From: Tateyamaria sp. Alg231-49
GTDB taxonomy: Bacteria > Pseudomonadota > Alphaproteobacteria > Rhodobacterales > Rhodobacteraceae
Reading direction: 5' to 3'
NCBI RefSeq assembly: GCF_900143535.1
Contig: NZ_FRFA01000001.1
Span: forward strand, 287,552-351,551
Length of the DNA stretch: 64,000 nucleotides
Numbering within the stretch: the stretch's first letter is position 1; each line of letters begins with the position of its first letter. The notes beneath the pieces were generated by a model. It did not search any database and was not told the origin of the DNA. It saw nothing but the letters and a program-made list of their open reading frames with translations. Both the position numbers and the translations under genes were made by a program. Positions 1-9,700 of this stretch are shown piece after piece.

Positions 1-1086
1 GACAGGCGCGCGTTCGGCGTTGTAGCTGTCAAGCAGCCCTTCGCCCGCCTGTCCTTTCAGCACCATCGCCAGTTTCCAGGCCAGATTGAACGCATCCTGG
101 ATCGACGTGTTCGACCCCAGGCCGTTGCTGGGAGGGTGCCGGTGCGCCGCATCCCCCATAATGAAAACCCGCCCCTTGGACATTTCGGTGGCGTAGGCGT
201 CATTGACCGTCCAATAGCTGATCGACTGCATCTCGATCTCAAGCTCGGGATCCCCTACCAGATCGCGGATGATCTTCTTGGCCTCGTCATCGGTCAGTTC
301 CGGGCGTTCGCCATCGATGTCATAGCCCCAAATCGCCATCCAATCATTCCACGGGCGGATCATACGTACGACGCCCATTCCGATGCCGCCCACATTCGAT
401 CCTGGCTGCATAACCCAATAAAGGACCGACGGGCGGTGCGCGACATGCGCAGTCAGGTCCGCCTTGAACAGAAGGTTGATGGAACCTGCGACACCCATTT
501 TGCCTTCAATTGGAACACCAATGTGTTCGGCGACAAGTGAGTTGCCGCCATCGGCCCCAACGAGGTATTTCGAACGCACGGCAAAGGTTTTGCCCGTCAA
601 CCGATCGAGTATCGTGGTCGTCACACCCTCGGCGTCAGCTTCGTGGCTTTGGTACTCGCAAGACATGCGCGCCTGTGTGCCACGCGCGCAGGCCGTCTTG
701 AACAGAAGTGGTTCCATGAACGTTTGCGGCAGATCGTTCATCTTGCTTGGCGAACTTAACTGATGCTCGGCACGGCTGTTGGGATGGTTGCCCCATGTCT
801 GGATACGGCCCAACTCCTCGCCTGTCAGGCTTTCGCAGAACACATTGGTACCCATGAGATCCTGTTCGGTGGCATGCATGTAGGCCTCGGCTTCGACCTC
901 GGGGCCAAGATCCCGCAAAACTTCCATGGTGCGTTGGTTCGTAATGTGCGCGCGGGGGCTATTGGCCAGCCAACGATAGCGGTTCACAGCCATGTTCTCG
1001 ATCCCGTATGAGGACAGTAGTGCTGCGCAAGCTGAACCCGCGGGTCCGGTGCCGATGATCAGCACATCGGTGGTCATATCTGCCAT
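1..1086 (-). CDS. FAD-dependent phenol-type monooxygenase (2,4-dichlorophenol 6-monooxygenase-like), 3' end outside window
   Basis: Flavoprotein aromatic hydroxylase, expected to use NAD(P)H and O2 to hydroxylate a phenolic substrate in the cytoplasm. I translated the minus strand from ATG at 1086. The N-terminus has the FAD dinucleotide motif GTGPAG, then PRAHITNQRTMEVLRDLG, typical of the TfdB/PheA branch. Near the window edge it has the second FAD motif GDAAHRHPPSNGLGSNTSIQ. About 362 codons are inside the window; relatives are near 590 residues, so the C-terminal thioredoxin-like part is missing here. A GGGAGGGG-like ribosome site precedes the ATG. The substrate cannot be told; 3-hydroxyphenylpropionate-type hydroxylases are the main alternative. 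Confidence 0.85.
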   Translation of the reverse strand, partial: MADMTTDVLIIGTGPAGSACAALLSSYGIENMAVNRYRWLANSPRAHITNQRTMEVLRDLGPEVEAEAYMHATEQDLMGTNVFCESLTGEELGRIQTWGNHPNSRAEHQLSSPSKMNDLPQTFMEPLLFKTACARGTQARMSCEYQSHEADAEGVTTTILDRLTGKTFAVRSKYLVGADGGNSLVAEHIGVPIEGKMGVAGSINLLFKADLTAHVAHRPSVLYWVMQPGSNVGGIGMGVVRMIRPWNDWMAIWGYDIDGERPELTDDEAKKIIRDLVGDPELEIEMQSISYWTVNDAYATEMSKGRVFIMGDAAHRHPPSNGLGSNTSIQDAFNLAWKLAMVLKGQAGEGLLDSYNAERAPV

Positions 1087-1238
1087 GGTGTCTTCCCCTC
1101 CCAAGGATCTTTCTTCTTGTGACGGCACACCCTCCCAAGCGGCCAGCCTCGGTATTTGACATCACTTTGAACAATTTGGGGAGAGAAAAGTAAGACGCCT
1201 CAATGACTTTGTCGCCACCCGGCGCCACGCCGTTCTGG

Positions 1239-1619
1239 TTATGGCAGAACAGCCCAGACCATCACCAGATAGGTCCACTGGTGCAACGCCTGATCCACAC
1301 CAAAAGCACGCCAGTAACCAGCCTGATCCGGGCCATGGCCCGAGCGATCCGACCACACACCCTTTGCCCAATCGATGTGAAAATGCACAGCCCATTCTAC
1401 CACGGCGACCGTCACAGCCAGCCCCAAGGGCACTCCCATCAGGACAAATGCGATCAGCGACCCAGCACTGTGTACACCCGCGTGATAAAAGCGCCCAACG
1501 TGCACGTATCGACCCCGGTCGCGCAACATACGGGCGGTTTGCAGGTAGAAATCCGCAAACAGATGCTTGGCCTGCAGCAAGAACAGCAGCCCTAATACAA
1601 AAGAAACAGGATCACTCAA
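1239..1619 (-). CDS. DUF3307 family membrane protein
   Basis: Small integral membrane protein of unknown function. The sequence LLFLLQAKHLFADFYLQ, with the conserved H-x3-D-F-x-LQ pattern, followed by further hydrophobic stretches, is typical of DUF3307. I chose TTG at 1619 (protein starting MSDPVSFVLGL) because AAAGGTGC lies just upstream. An ATG at 1679 is in frame but adds a polar tail that does not look native. It lies between the monooxygenase and the divergent ABC-like gene. No function can be inferred. Confidence 0.6.
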   Translation of the reverse strand: MSDPVSFVLGLLFLLQAKHLFADFYLQTARMLRDRGRYVHVGRFYHAGVHSAGSLIAFVLMGVPLGLAVTVAVVEWAVHFHIDWAKGVWSDRSGHGPDQAGYWRAFGVDQALHQWTYLVMVWAVLP

Positions 1620-1772
1620 GGCCGCACCTTTACGGATTACACTGCCCCCTATCCTAGGATGGCAATCCGCTCTGGGCAATCCACCTCACGCATCTGTTCA
1701 ATATCGTGCCACAAAGCATTGATTTAAGGACCCGCGCGCGCTTAGATTGGATGCAGGCGCAGGGCGTCAATA

Positions 1773-4700
1773 TTGCGCAAGGTCAAAGCTATCGAATCCT
1801 CCATTTTTGCCTTTATCTGGAAGTATTCCAAACGCGATCAGCTGATCCTTTTGATGGTGACGCTGTCCCTTTTTCCTTTGCTGTACCTCACGCTGGAACT
1901 GCCCAAGCAGATAATCAACGATGCGATCGGGTCAGGTTCTTCGACGATCACGGCATTCGGAATGGACTTTTCCCAGATCAACTACCTGTTGTTGCTCTGT
2001 GGCGGATTTTTGCTGGCTGTGACTGCCCACGGTTTGATGAAAATGCGGATCAACACCATGAAGGGGGTGCTGGCAGAACGGTTGCTACGTCGCTTTCGCT
2101 ATACACTGATCGCCCGCATTCTGCGCTTTCCCCAACCTTACTTTGAGCGCACGAGCCAAGGTGAGTTGGTCAGTATGGTCACCGCCGAGAGCGAACCTAT
2201 GGGCGGGTTGATGGGCGATGCCGTGGCCCAACCTGTCTTGCAGGCGGGCCAGATGCTTACCATCCTTGGTTTTCTGTTTCTGCAATCGGTGGCCTTTGGC
2301 CTTGCGGCCTGCGCGCTGATCCCTTTGCAGGCTTGGCTGATCCCGAAACTACAGCGCCAGATCAACCTTCTGAACAAGAAACGGGTGATACAGGTCCGCG
2401 CATTGGCGGCAGAGATTGGCGAAGGGGCAGTCGGGGCCTCGACCCTGCGCGTGAATGGCGGCTGGCGCTATCGGATGGCGATGATTGGCGACCGGCTCGG
2501 GCGCCTGTTTGAGATCCGGTTCCAGATCTACCAGAAGAAATTCTTCATGAAGTTCCTCAATAACTTCATCACGCAACTTACCCCATTCTTTTTCTTTTCC
2601 ATTGGCGGTTACCTGGTCATTCAGGGGCAGGTCACCATTGGCGCGTTGGTCGCCGCTTTGGCCGCCTACAAAGACCTGTCTTCTCCCTGGAAAGAGCTGC
2701 TGGCCTATTACAACCAGTCCGCCGACATGTCCCTGCGCTGGGAAACGATCACAGAACGCTTTGCCCCCGACGACATGGTGGATGAGACCTTGTTTTATGG
2801 CCCCGCCCCTGAGGCCCCGCGCCTGACGGGTGACATCGTTTTGGATCAGGTGACCGTGCGGGACGGCGACGGCAACCCGGTGCTAGAGGACATATCAATC
2901 ACGCTGCCCGCCGGGGGTCTGATTGGCGTCAGCGCAGAGAACGACGAAGACCGACGCGCGCTGGCTGAGGTGCTGACGCGAGAAACGTTGCCCACCAGTG
3001 GCACAGTCATGCTGTCCGGGCACAACATCACAGCCTTGCATCAAGCTACCATTTCGAAACGGATCGGCCACGCCAGTTCACGGCCCATCCTGTTTCAGGG
3101 CAGCTATGGGCAGAACGTGATGATGCCAATGCGCGCGGCGCCACTTGAACCGGGAGATGACACCGAATTCGCCCGCGAGGCCGTGCGCGCAGGGAACTCC
3201 CCCGACATGCTCAAGGCCCATTGGGTCGACCCGACCCTTGCCGGGGTCGACGACAGAGATCAGTTGCGCGCTTGGTGGTATACGTTGATCGACGGATCGG
3301 GCAGTGGCGAGGTACTGACACGGCGCACATTGGATCAGGCATATGACGCCGAAAAGCACCAGGCTCTGACGTCCGCCCTGATCGACTTGCGCCCCAAAGT
3401 CGCGGCAGCGATTGAGGATGCAGGCCTGTCAAACTTTGTTCACCGGTTTGACAGAGAGGCGTATAACCCCGCGCTCCCAATTGCGGAAAACCTGCTTTTT
3501 GCGACTCCACGCGAGACGATCACACCCGAAATTATCGAAGCAAAGATCGAATTCCTGCGCCTGCTCCATGCACTCGAACTGGCCGGCAATCTCGAACAAC
3601 TGGCCCGTAACATTATCGAAATGCTGCGTCAGATCTTTGGCGCCAATGGTACCGACCACCCCCTGTTTCGCAAGGTCGGGCTCGACGTCGAGGTTTATGA
3701 GGCCGCCCTTGATCTTGTGAACCGCAAACCGCCCGGATCAGAGATCACGGATGGTGACTTGGCACTGCTGCTTAGCGTGCCCTCGGCGGTGACCGCTGAA
3801 CAGGTTGGTCCATCCTTTCCTGAGGAGATCAAAGGCCGCATTCTGGCCATGCGCACCCAGCACGGGGACACGCTGCGAGAGCAGATGGATGACCTTTTTG
3901 TCCCGATCGACGAAGGGTCATATGTCTTTGGGCTGACCGTTCTGGAAAATGTTTTGTTTGGCAAAGTGGCCGAAGGGGCCGGGACACGGGGCGAAGAGTT
4001 GCGGCGCATCGTGGTCCAGGTCCTTGGGGATGAAGGGATCAGTCCGCTGGTGCTTGAACTGGTCTTTGACGTGCCGATCGCCCTCGGCGGGGCCAACCTT
4101 CCGGCGCTTTTCGCCGAACCGCTGTCGATTAGCCGCGCCACGATCAAACGGCCTGATCTGTTGATCCTGGACAAGGTGATGTCCAGCTATGACGCCGAAA
4201 CACGCGAGGCGTTGATCGCCAATCTGCGCAAGCTGCTGCCAGAGTCGATCATCGTATTCCTCGATGACGCCTTTGAGGATGAGGGCGCGTTTGATCTGCA
4301 ATTTGAAATACAGCAAGGGCGCCTTGTCGGGGCCGAAGGGGCCCGGGTCGAGGCCGACAGTGAAGTGGGCGCAGACCTCGCACGCAAGCTAGAGGCCCTC
4401 AGCCGTACCCCCCTCTTTGCGGGCCTCAAACGCAAACAGCTGCGTCTTTTGGCGTTCGGAGCGCGCTGGTACAAGGCCATCCCCGGTGAGTACGTGTTCC
4501 GCAAACACGACGATCCCACCGACGGCGCATATATGATCATCGACGGGGAAGCGGACCTGCTCTTGCCCCGCCCGGGCGGTGAAGATCAACTGATCGCCAC
4601 AGTCGGAGCCGGCGCGCTGGTGGGCGAATTGGGCCTGATCCGTCGCGAGCCACGCGCGCTCGACATGCGTGCCCGTACCCCCCTGTCCTGCCTGCGTATC

Positions 4701-4790
4701 AGCGAAGAAGACTTTATGGCCGTTGTCGAAAACGATGCCGCCACCGCCTTCCGCTTGCTTCAGGTGGTGGCGGGCTACATCAAAACGTGA
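1773..4790 (+). CDS. ABC-exporter-like protein with degenerate ATPase and C-terminal cyclic nucleotide-binding domain
   Basis: Membrane protein of 1005 residues. Residues about 20-330 are a type I ABC exporter transmembrane domain (hydrophobic helices, with ERTSQGELVSMVTAE as a coupling region). An NBD-like region follows, but the Walker A site (residues about 380-395) reads GGLIGVSAENDEDRRA without GxxGxGKS. The signature region reads LFAEPLSISRATIKRP, and Walker B reads DLLILDKV with Lys in place of the catalytic Glu. Between the first Q-loop-like segment and the signature lies an insertion of roughly 300 residues with two more Q-loop-like stretches (IAENLLFA, VLENVLFG). Residues about 880-1000 form a cNMP-binding domain with GELGLIRREPRALDMRA resembling the phosphate-binding cassette. 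The start is TTG at 1773. It probably does not hydrolyse ATP in the usual way; the transported substrate, if any, is unknown. Confidence 0.85.
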   Translation: MRKVKAIESSIFAFIWKYSKRDQLILLMVTLSLFPLLYLTLELPKQIINDAIGSGSSTITAFGMDFSQINYLLLLCGGFLLAVTAHGLMKMRINTMKGVLAERLLRRFRYTLIARILRFPQPYFERTSQGELVSMVTAESEPMGGLMGDAVAQPVLQAGQMLTILGFLFLQSVAFGLAACALIPLQAWLIPKLQRQINLLNKKRVIQVRALAAEIGEGAVGASTLRVNGGWRYRMAMIGDRLGRLFEIRFQIYQKKFFMKFLNNFITQLTPFFFFSIGGYLVIQGQVTIGALVAALAAYKDLSSPWKELLAYYNQSADMSLRWETITERFAPDDMVDETLFYGPAPEAPRLTGDIVLDQVTVRDGDGNPVLEDISITLPAGGLIGVSAENDEDRRALAEVLTRETLPTSGTVMLSGHNITALHQATISKRIGHASSRPILFQGSYGQNVMMPMRAAPLEPGDDTEFAREAVRAGNSPDMLKAHWVDPTLAGVDDRDQLRAWWYTLIDGSGSGEVLTRRTLDQAYDAEKHQALTSALIDLRPKVAAAIEDAGLSNFVHRFDREAYNPALPIAENLLFATPRETITPEIIEAKIEFLRLLHALELAGNLEQLARNIIEMLRQIFGANGTDHPLFRKVGLDVEVYEAALDLVNRKPPGSEITDGDLALLLSVPSAVTAEQVGPSFPEEIKGRILAMRTQHGDTLREQMDDLFVPIDEGSYVFGLTVLENVLFGKVAEGAGTRGEELRRIVVQVLGDEGISPLVLELVFDVPIALGGANLPALFAEPLSISRATIKRPDLLILDKVMSSYDAETREALIANLRKLLPESIIVFLDDAFEDEGAFDLQFEIQQGRLVGAEGARVEADSEVGADLARKLEALSRTPLFAGLKRKQLRLLAFGARWYKAIPGEYVFRKHDDPTDGAYMIIDGEADLLLPRPGGEDQLIATVGAGALVGELGLIRREPRALDMRARTPLSCLRISEEDFMAVVENDAATAFRLLQVVAGYIKT

Positions 4791-4912
4791 CTGTGATGCA
4801 TCCAAGAGCACAAAACTTGTGCAATAAAGTGTGTTAGACACTGGTGCCCAAGGCGCACATTTGGCATTCATAGGACAAAGCCGCCCAAGATAGTGCGGTG
4901 AGGTGTTGTTTT

Positions 4913-6706
4913 ATGTTCGGAACAATCCGAAGTGCTCTTGTTTGCGTTGTGATCGCAACTGGCGCCGCATCCACTGCGTTCGCGCTTGAAGTGACAATCA
5001 ACGCTCCTGACGAAGTGGCCGATGATTTACGAATCGGCTCGCTTGCGGCGGCCCTTGTGGGCGGTACCGACACGGGCGAGCCCGCAAGCGGTATCGAAGT
5101 GCTGAGCGCAGCGCAGGCTGACTACAGCCGCTTGATCGGCGTTCTTTATGAGAAAGGGTATTTTGCCCCCACGATCAGCATTCAGGTGGATGGGCGCGAG
5201 GTGTCGTCCCTGTCTGCAGTGGCCGCGCCACCGACCATTCCACGGGTTGTAATTACGGTAGAGCCGGGTGCTGTGTTCACTTTTGGCAACGTCACCATTA
5301 CGCCAGAGGCCCCAACATCTGAACCTGTGCTTGGCCTGATGCCGGGCGACACGGCGCGTGTGTCGACTCTGCGCGCCGGGACCGCCGCCCAGATTGATGG
5401 CTGGCGACATGCCGGACATGCCAAGGCGGCTGTGTCAGATCAGAAAATCACAGCACGCCACCCGGATAAGACACTGAGCGCTGCAGTCACCATCGATCCC
5501 GGTCCCCGACTGCGGTTCGGGGAACTAATCTTGCAAAGCGAAAGCGCGGTGCGCGAAAAACGCATCCGCGAAATCATGGGCTGGGAAAGTGGCGAGGTCT
5601 TTGACCCTGACCACATTGATGATGTCAGAACCCGGATGCGCCGCACCGGGACCTTTGCCGCCGTCACACTGACTGAAGCCGAAGAACCCAACGCTGATGG
5701 TACTTTAGACGTCACGGCGACCGTTTCAGACCAACTTCCGCGGCGCTACAGTTTCGGGGCCGAATTCAGCACGCTGGACGGTGTCAGCGTCAGCGCACTC
5801 TGGCTTCATCGCAACATTTTTGGCGGCGCCGAACGGTTGCAAATCGACGGCGAAATCTCGGGCGCTGGTGGACAAACCGGGGGTGAGGATTATCGCTTGA
5901 CCGCTCTGCTGTCACGCCCTGCAACGTTCCGAACTGATCTTGAAGCCTTTGCGTTGGCCGAGATCGAACAAGTAGACGATCCAAACCTCTTCTCACGCAC
6001 GGCCCGCCTCGAGGTCGGTGGGGTCTATTTCGCCAGCGACCAAAGACAATACAGCTATGGTATTGGTTTCCGGCGTTCACTGACCCGGGACGATCTGGGC
6101 GAACGCAACTATACCATCTTCACCGTTCCACTGAGCGCCACCTTTGATCATCGTGATGATTCATTGAATGCGACGTCCGGATACTATGCCAAAGTCGGAC
6201 TGACCCCGTTCTTTGACATCAGCGGAACGGAAAATGGCATTGTGACCACGGTTGATTTGCGCACCTACCGGAAAGTCGGCGAAAAGGTCACTCTTGCAGT
6301 ACGGGGCGTTTTAGGCTCCGTCGCAGGGCCCGACATCACATTGGCGCCTGCCGACTTCCTATTCTTCTCGGGTGGATCAGACTCGGTTCGCGGGCAGGAG
6401 TACAAATCGCTCGGCGTCGAACTCAGCCCCGGCGTTATTATCGGCGGCAAATCTTATGTGGGCCTCTCTGGTGAGGTCCGCGTCCAAACGGGCGCAAACC
6501 TTTCTGTCGTCGGCTTTTATGACGCCGGATATGTGGGCGAAGAGTCTTTTTACGACGGGTCGGGCGAATGGCACACGGGCTACGGAGCAGGTGTGCGCTA
6601 CAACACTCCCATTGGTCCCATCCGATTTGATCTGGCGGTTCCGGGATCAGGACCCGGCGACAACTCAGGGGTCGAAGTCTACATCGGGATTGGGCAGGCC
6701 TTTTGA
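4913..6706 (+). CDS. tamA: Autotransporter assembly complex protein TamA (Omp85 family)
   Basis: Outer-membrane beta-barrel of the Omp85 family that works with TamB in outer-membrane protein or lipid delivery. From ATG at 4913 the protein is 597 residues and begins with a signal peptide ending near ASTAFA. POTRA-type repeats follow (about 25-270), then the barrel (about 290-597), ending in a terminal Phe as in many outer-membrane proteins. GAGGTG lies at the right distance before 4913; the GTG at 4898 overlaps that site and is less likely. The gene runs directly into tamB, with the stop overlapping the next start (TGATG). Confidence 0.88.
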   Translation: MFGTIRSALVCVVIATGAASTAFALEVTINAPDEVADDLRIGSLAAALVGGTDTGEPASGIEVLSAAQADYSRLIGVLYEKGYFAPTISIQVDGREVSSLSAVAAPPTIPRVVITVEPGAVFTFGNVTITPEAPTSEPVLGLMPGDTARVSTLRAGTAAQIDGWRHAGHAKAAVSDQKITARHPDKTLSAAVTIDPGPRLRFGELILQSESAVREKRIREIMGWESGEVFDPDHIDDVRTRMRRTGTFAAVTLTEAEEPNADGTLDVTATVSDQLPRRYSFGAEFSTLDGVSVSALWLHRNIFGGAERLQIDGEISGAGGQTGGEDYRLTALLSRPATFRTDLEAFALAEIEQVDDPNLFSRTARLEVGGVYFASDQRQYSYGIGFRRSLTRDDLGERNYTIFTVPLSATFDHRDDSLNATSGYYAKVGLTPFFDISGTENGIVTTVDLRTYRKVGEKVTLAVRGVLGSVAGPDITLAPADFLFFSGGSDSVRGQEYKSLGVELSPGVIIGGKSYVGLSGEVRVQTGANLSVVGFYDAGYVGEESFYDGSGEWHTGYGAGVRYNTPIGPIRFDLAVPGSGPGDNSGVEVYIGIGQAF

Positions 6707-9700
6707 TGCGTTACCTTCTGATCCTCATTGCCTTTGTGTTCTGGCCTCTCGCTGCGATTGCGCAAGAGTCCGAGGACGACGAAGACCGCGGCTTTATCGC
6801 AGGACTGCTTGAAAGCGCATTGGGGGGCGACGGGCGCACTGTGCAGATCATCGGCTTTGCCGGAGCGTTGTCCAGCACCGCAAGCATCGAGCAGATCACC
6901 ATCGCTGATGATGAAGGTATCTGGCTCACGATCGACGATGTCGCACTGACATGGAAGCGCAGCGCCCTGTTGCGCGGTATCATCGACGTGCAAGAATTGC
7001 GCGCGACACGCATACAGTTGCCCCGCACGCCCGTCGCGCAGCCGGGGGTCGAAGTCCCGGATGCAGAGGCCACTCCCTTTGCTCTGCCTGACCTGCCAGC
7101 CTCAATCCTGCTTGAAAAACTGGACATTGGTGCCGTGGAACTAGGTGCCCCTGTGCTGGGCGAAGCGGCAACGCTGTCTCTCAGTGGCAGTGCCACGCTT
7201 GCGGACGGTGCGGGGGATGTCTCTTTGCGCGCGCAACGCTCAGACGGGCCGCGCAGCACAATCAGCATTGATGCGTCCTATGCCAACAAGACCCGCGATC
7301 TGGCGCTTGATCTTGAGGTCACAGAGGACGCGAATGGGCTTTTGTCTGGGCTGATGAACCTGCCCGGTCGGCCAAGCGTGGATTTGAACATCGAAGGAAA
7401 TGGTGCACTCAGTGACTTCGCTGGCACACTGGATTTGCGCACCGACGATACGCCGCGGCTTGCAGGGACACTGGCCCTGCAAAGCGAAGAAGACGGGCCA
7501 ATGGACTTTGAAGTGGACCTTGGCGGCGACGTCACAGCCCTGTTCTTGCCGCAGTACGCTGCCTTCTTTGGTCCCGATGTTTCCCTGAGTGCACAAGGCA
7601 ATCAAGACAGCGACGGCGCGCTCACGCTCAGCCAGTTTGACCTGCAAGCCCGCGCACTGGAACTGAGCGGTCAGGTTGCGCTGAACAGCGATCGCTGGCC
7701 CATACTGCTGGACGTTAAGGGACAAATCGCGGACCCCAGCGGTACACCGATCCTGCTGCCCGGAGCAAGTGGAGCTGAAACACGCATCAACAGCGCTGAC
7801 TTGGCCGTTACCTTTGATACCAACGACAGCGACGCGCTGACCGCGCAAATCTCCATCGCGGGTCTGGACCGGGCAGAATTGACCGCCGTAGCACTCACGC
7901 TTGATCTGGACGGCACCCTGTCGGGCGACGTGGATGCCATCGGGTCGCTCGCTACCCGCATCGATCTGGCCGCATCCGGCCTCGGATTTACCGACCCCGC
8001 GCTGACGCAGGCTATTGGCAAAATCGTGCGCGGTGGGTTGGATGTGCAATATGCCGATGACGCCCCTTTGCAGCTGACCAATCTGTCCTTGACCGGTGCG
8101 GCATGGCAAGCGAGCGGGTCCACAACAGTAAAAAGGCTGAGCGAAGACTTTTCCACCGCTTTTGATCTGAAACTGGACACCCCTGACTTGTCGGCCTTTG
8201 CCGCGCTCGCAGGTGTCGAGCTGACCGGCGCCGGGCAGATCGGTGTGACGGGCAACGCGGCATTGGGCGGCTTTTTTGACGTCGCGATCACTGGCACCAC
8301 CCAAGACCTCGCGCTCGGCATCCCGCAGGCCGACGCGGTGCTGGCCGGTCAAACTGCGGTCAACCTGGCCGCGCGACGCGATTCAACCGGGACTTTTCTG
8401 GATCGCCTGACTCTCAACAACCCCGCTCTCTCTGCCGACGTCTCCGCCAATTTGCAGACCGGCGCTTCTGAGGCCCGCTATGCTTTCCGCCTCGACGATG
8501 CGGGACGGGTTGTGGATACTCTCGAAGGTCCACTCAGCGTCGAAGGCACGGCACGGCAGACCGGTAAGGCTTGGGATGTTGGGGCGACGCTGGCCGGGCC
8601 ACTAGATGCATCAGCCACGTTGGATGCGCGGATTGAGGGCGCCCAGATCGATATCGACCTCGACGCGGGCGTGCCCGACCTGAAACCACTTGTGCCGCAA
8701 CTGGAAGGTGGGGCGCAGTTCGCTGCCAGCGCACAACAGCGCAACGGGGCGTGGGACTTTGACACCGAAATAGACGGACCCTTTGACAGTGCAGTGACGG
8801 CCTCCGGGCGTTTTGCCGATGGCATTCTCAATGCAAACTATTCGGGCTTCCTACCTTCGCTTGATCCGTTTGCACCCGGCATTCCCGGAGCACTCAATCT
8901 GAACGGTGAGGTACAGCAGGTACCAGACGGCTACGAGTTCGCCACGAACCTGTCTGGCCCCTATGATGCTACCGTAAATGCAACGGGAGCGCTGCTCGCC
9001 GGCATCCTAAACGCCAAATACTCTGCCAATGTGCCGGACGTATCGACACTCGCCCCCGGCGTCACCGGCGCGCTCGACGTGAACGGAGAAGTGCAACAAG
9101 TGCCGACGGGTTGGGAATTCGTAACGGACCTGTCCGGCCCCTATGACGCTCAGGTCAATGCGACAGGGGCACTCCTGTCCGGCATCCTCAGCGCAGATTA
9201 TGCAGCTCGTCTGCCAGATGTGTCTGCACTCGCCCCCGGCATCAACGGCGCTGCGACTCTGGATGGAAACGTGCAGCAGCAAGATGACGGTTGGGCCTTT
9301 GCCACCGATCTGACGGGGCCATTTGACAGCAGCGGCAATGTTACCGGCACCTACAAATCAGAGCGACTGGCGACCGACTTCGAACTGGCAATGCCAAACG
9401 TGGCCCCTCTTGCTCCCGGTGTTTCGGGGCCACTAAACGTGGCAGGCACAGTGGCGCAAGTCGATCAGGGTTGGACCGTTGAAACGGACATAAACGGCCC
9501 ATACTCAAGCACCGCGAACATCGACGGCACCTACAGTAATGATGGGGCTGCGGCGCGCTATGAGGTTCAGGTGCCAGATGTGGGCGCACTGTTGTCGGGG
9601 TTCTCCGGGGCCGCTGCTCTCTCCGGAACGGCCACGCAGGTCGCGCGCGGTTTTGACGTCGATGCCACTCTTGAAGGACCCAGAGGCACCACCGCGCAGG

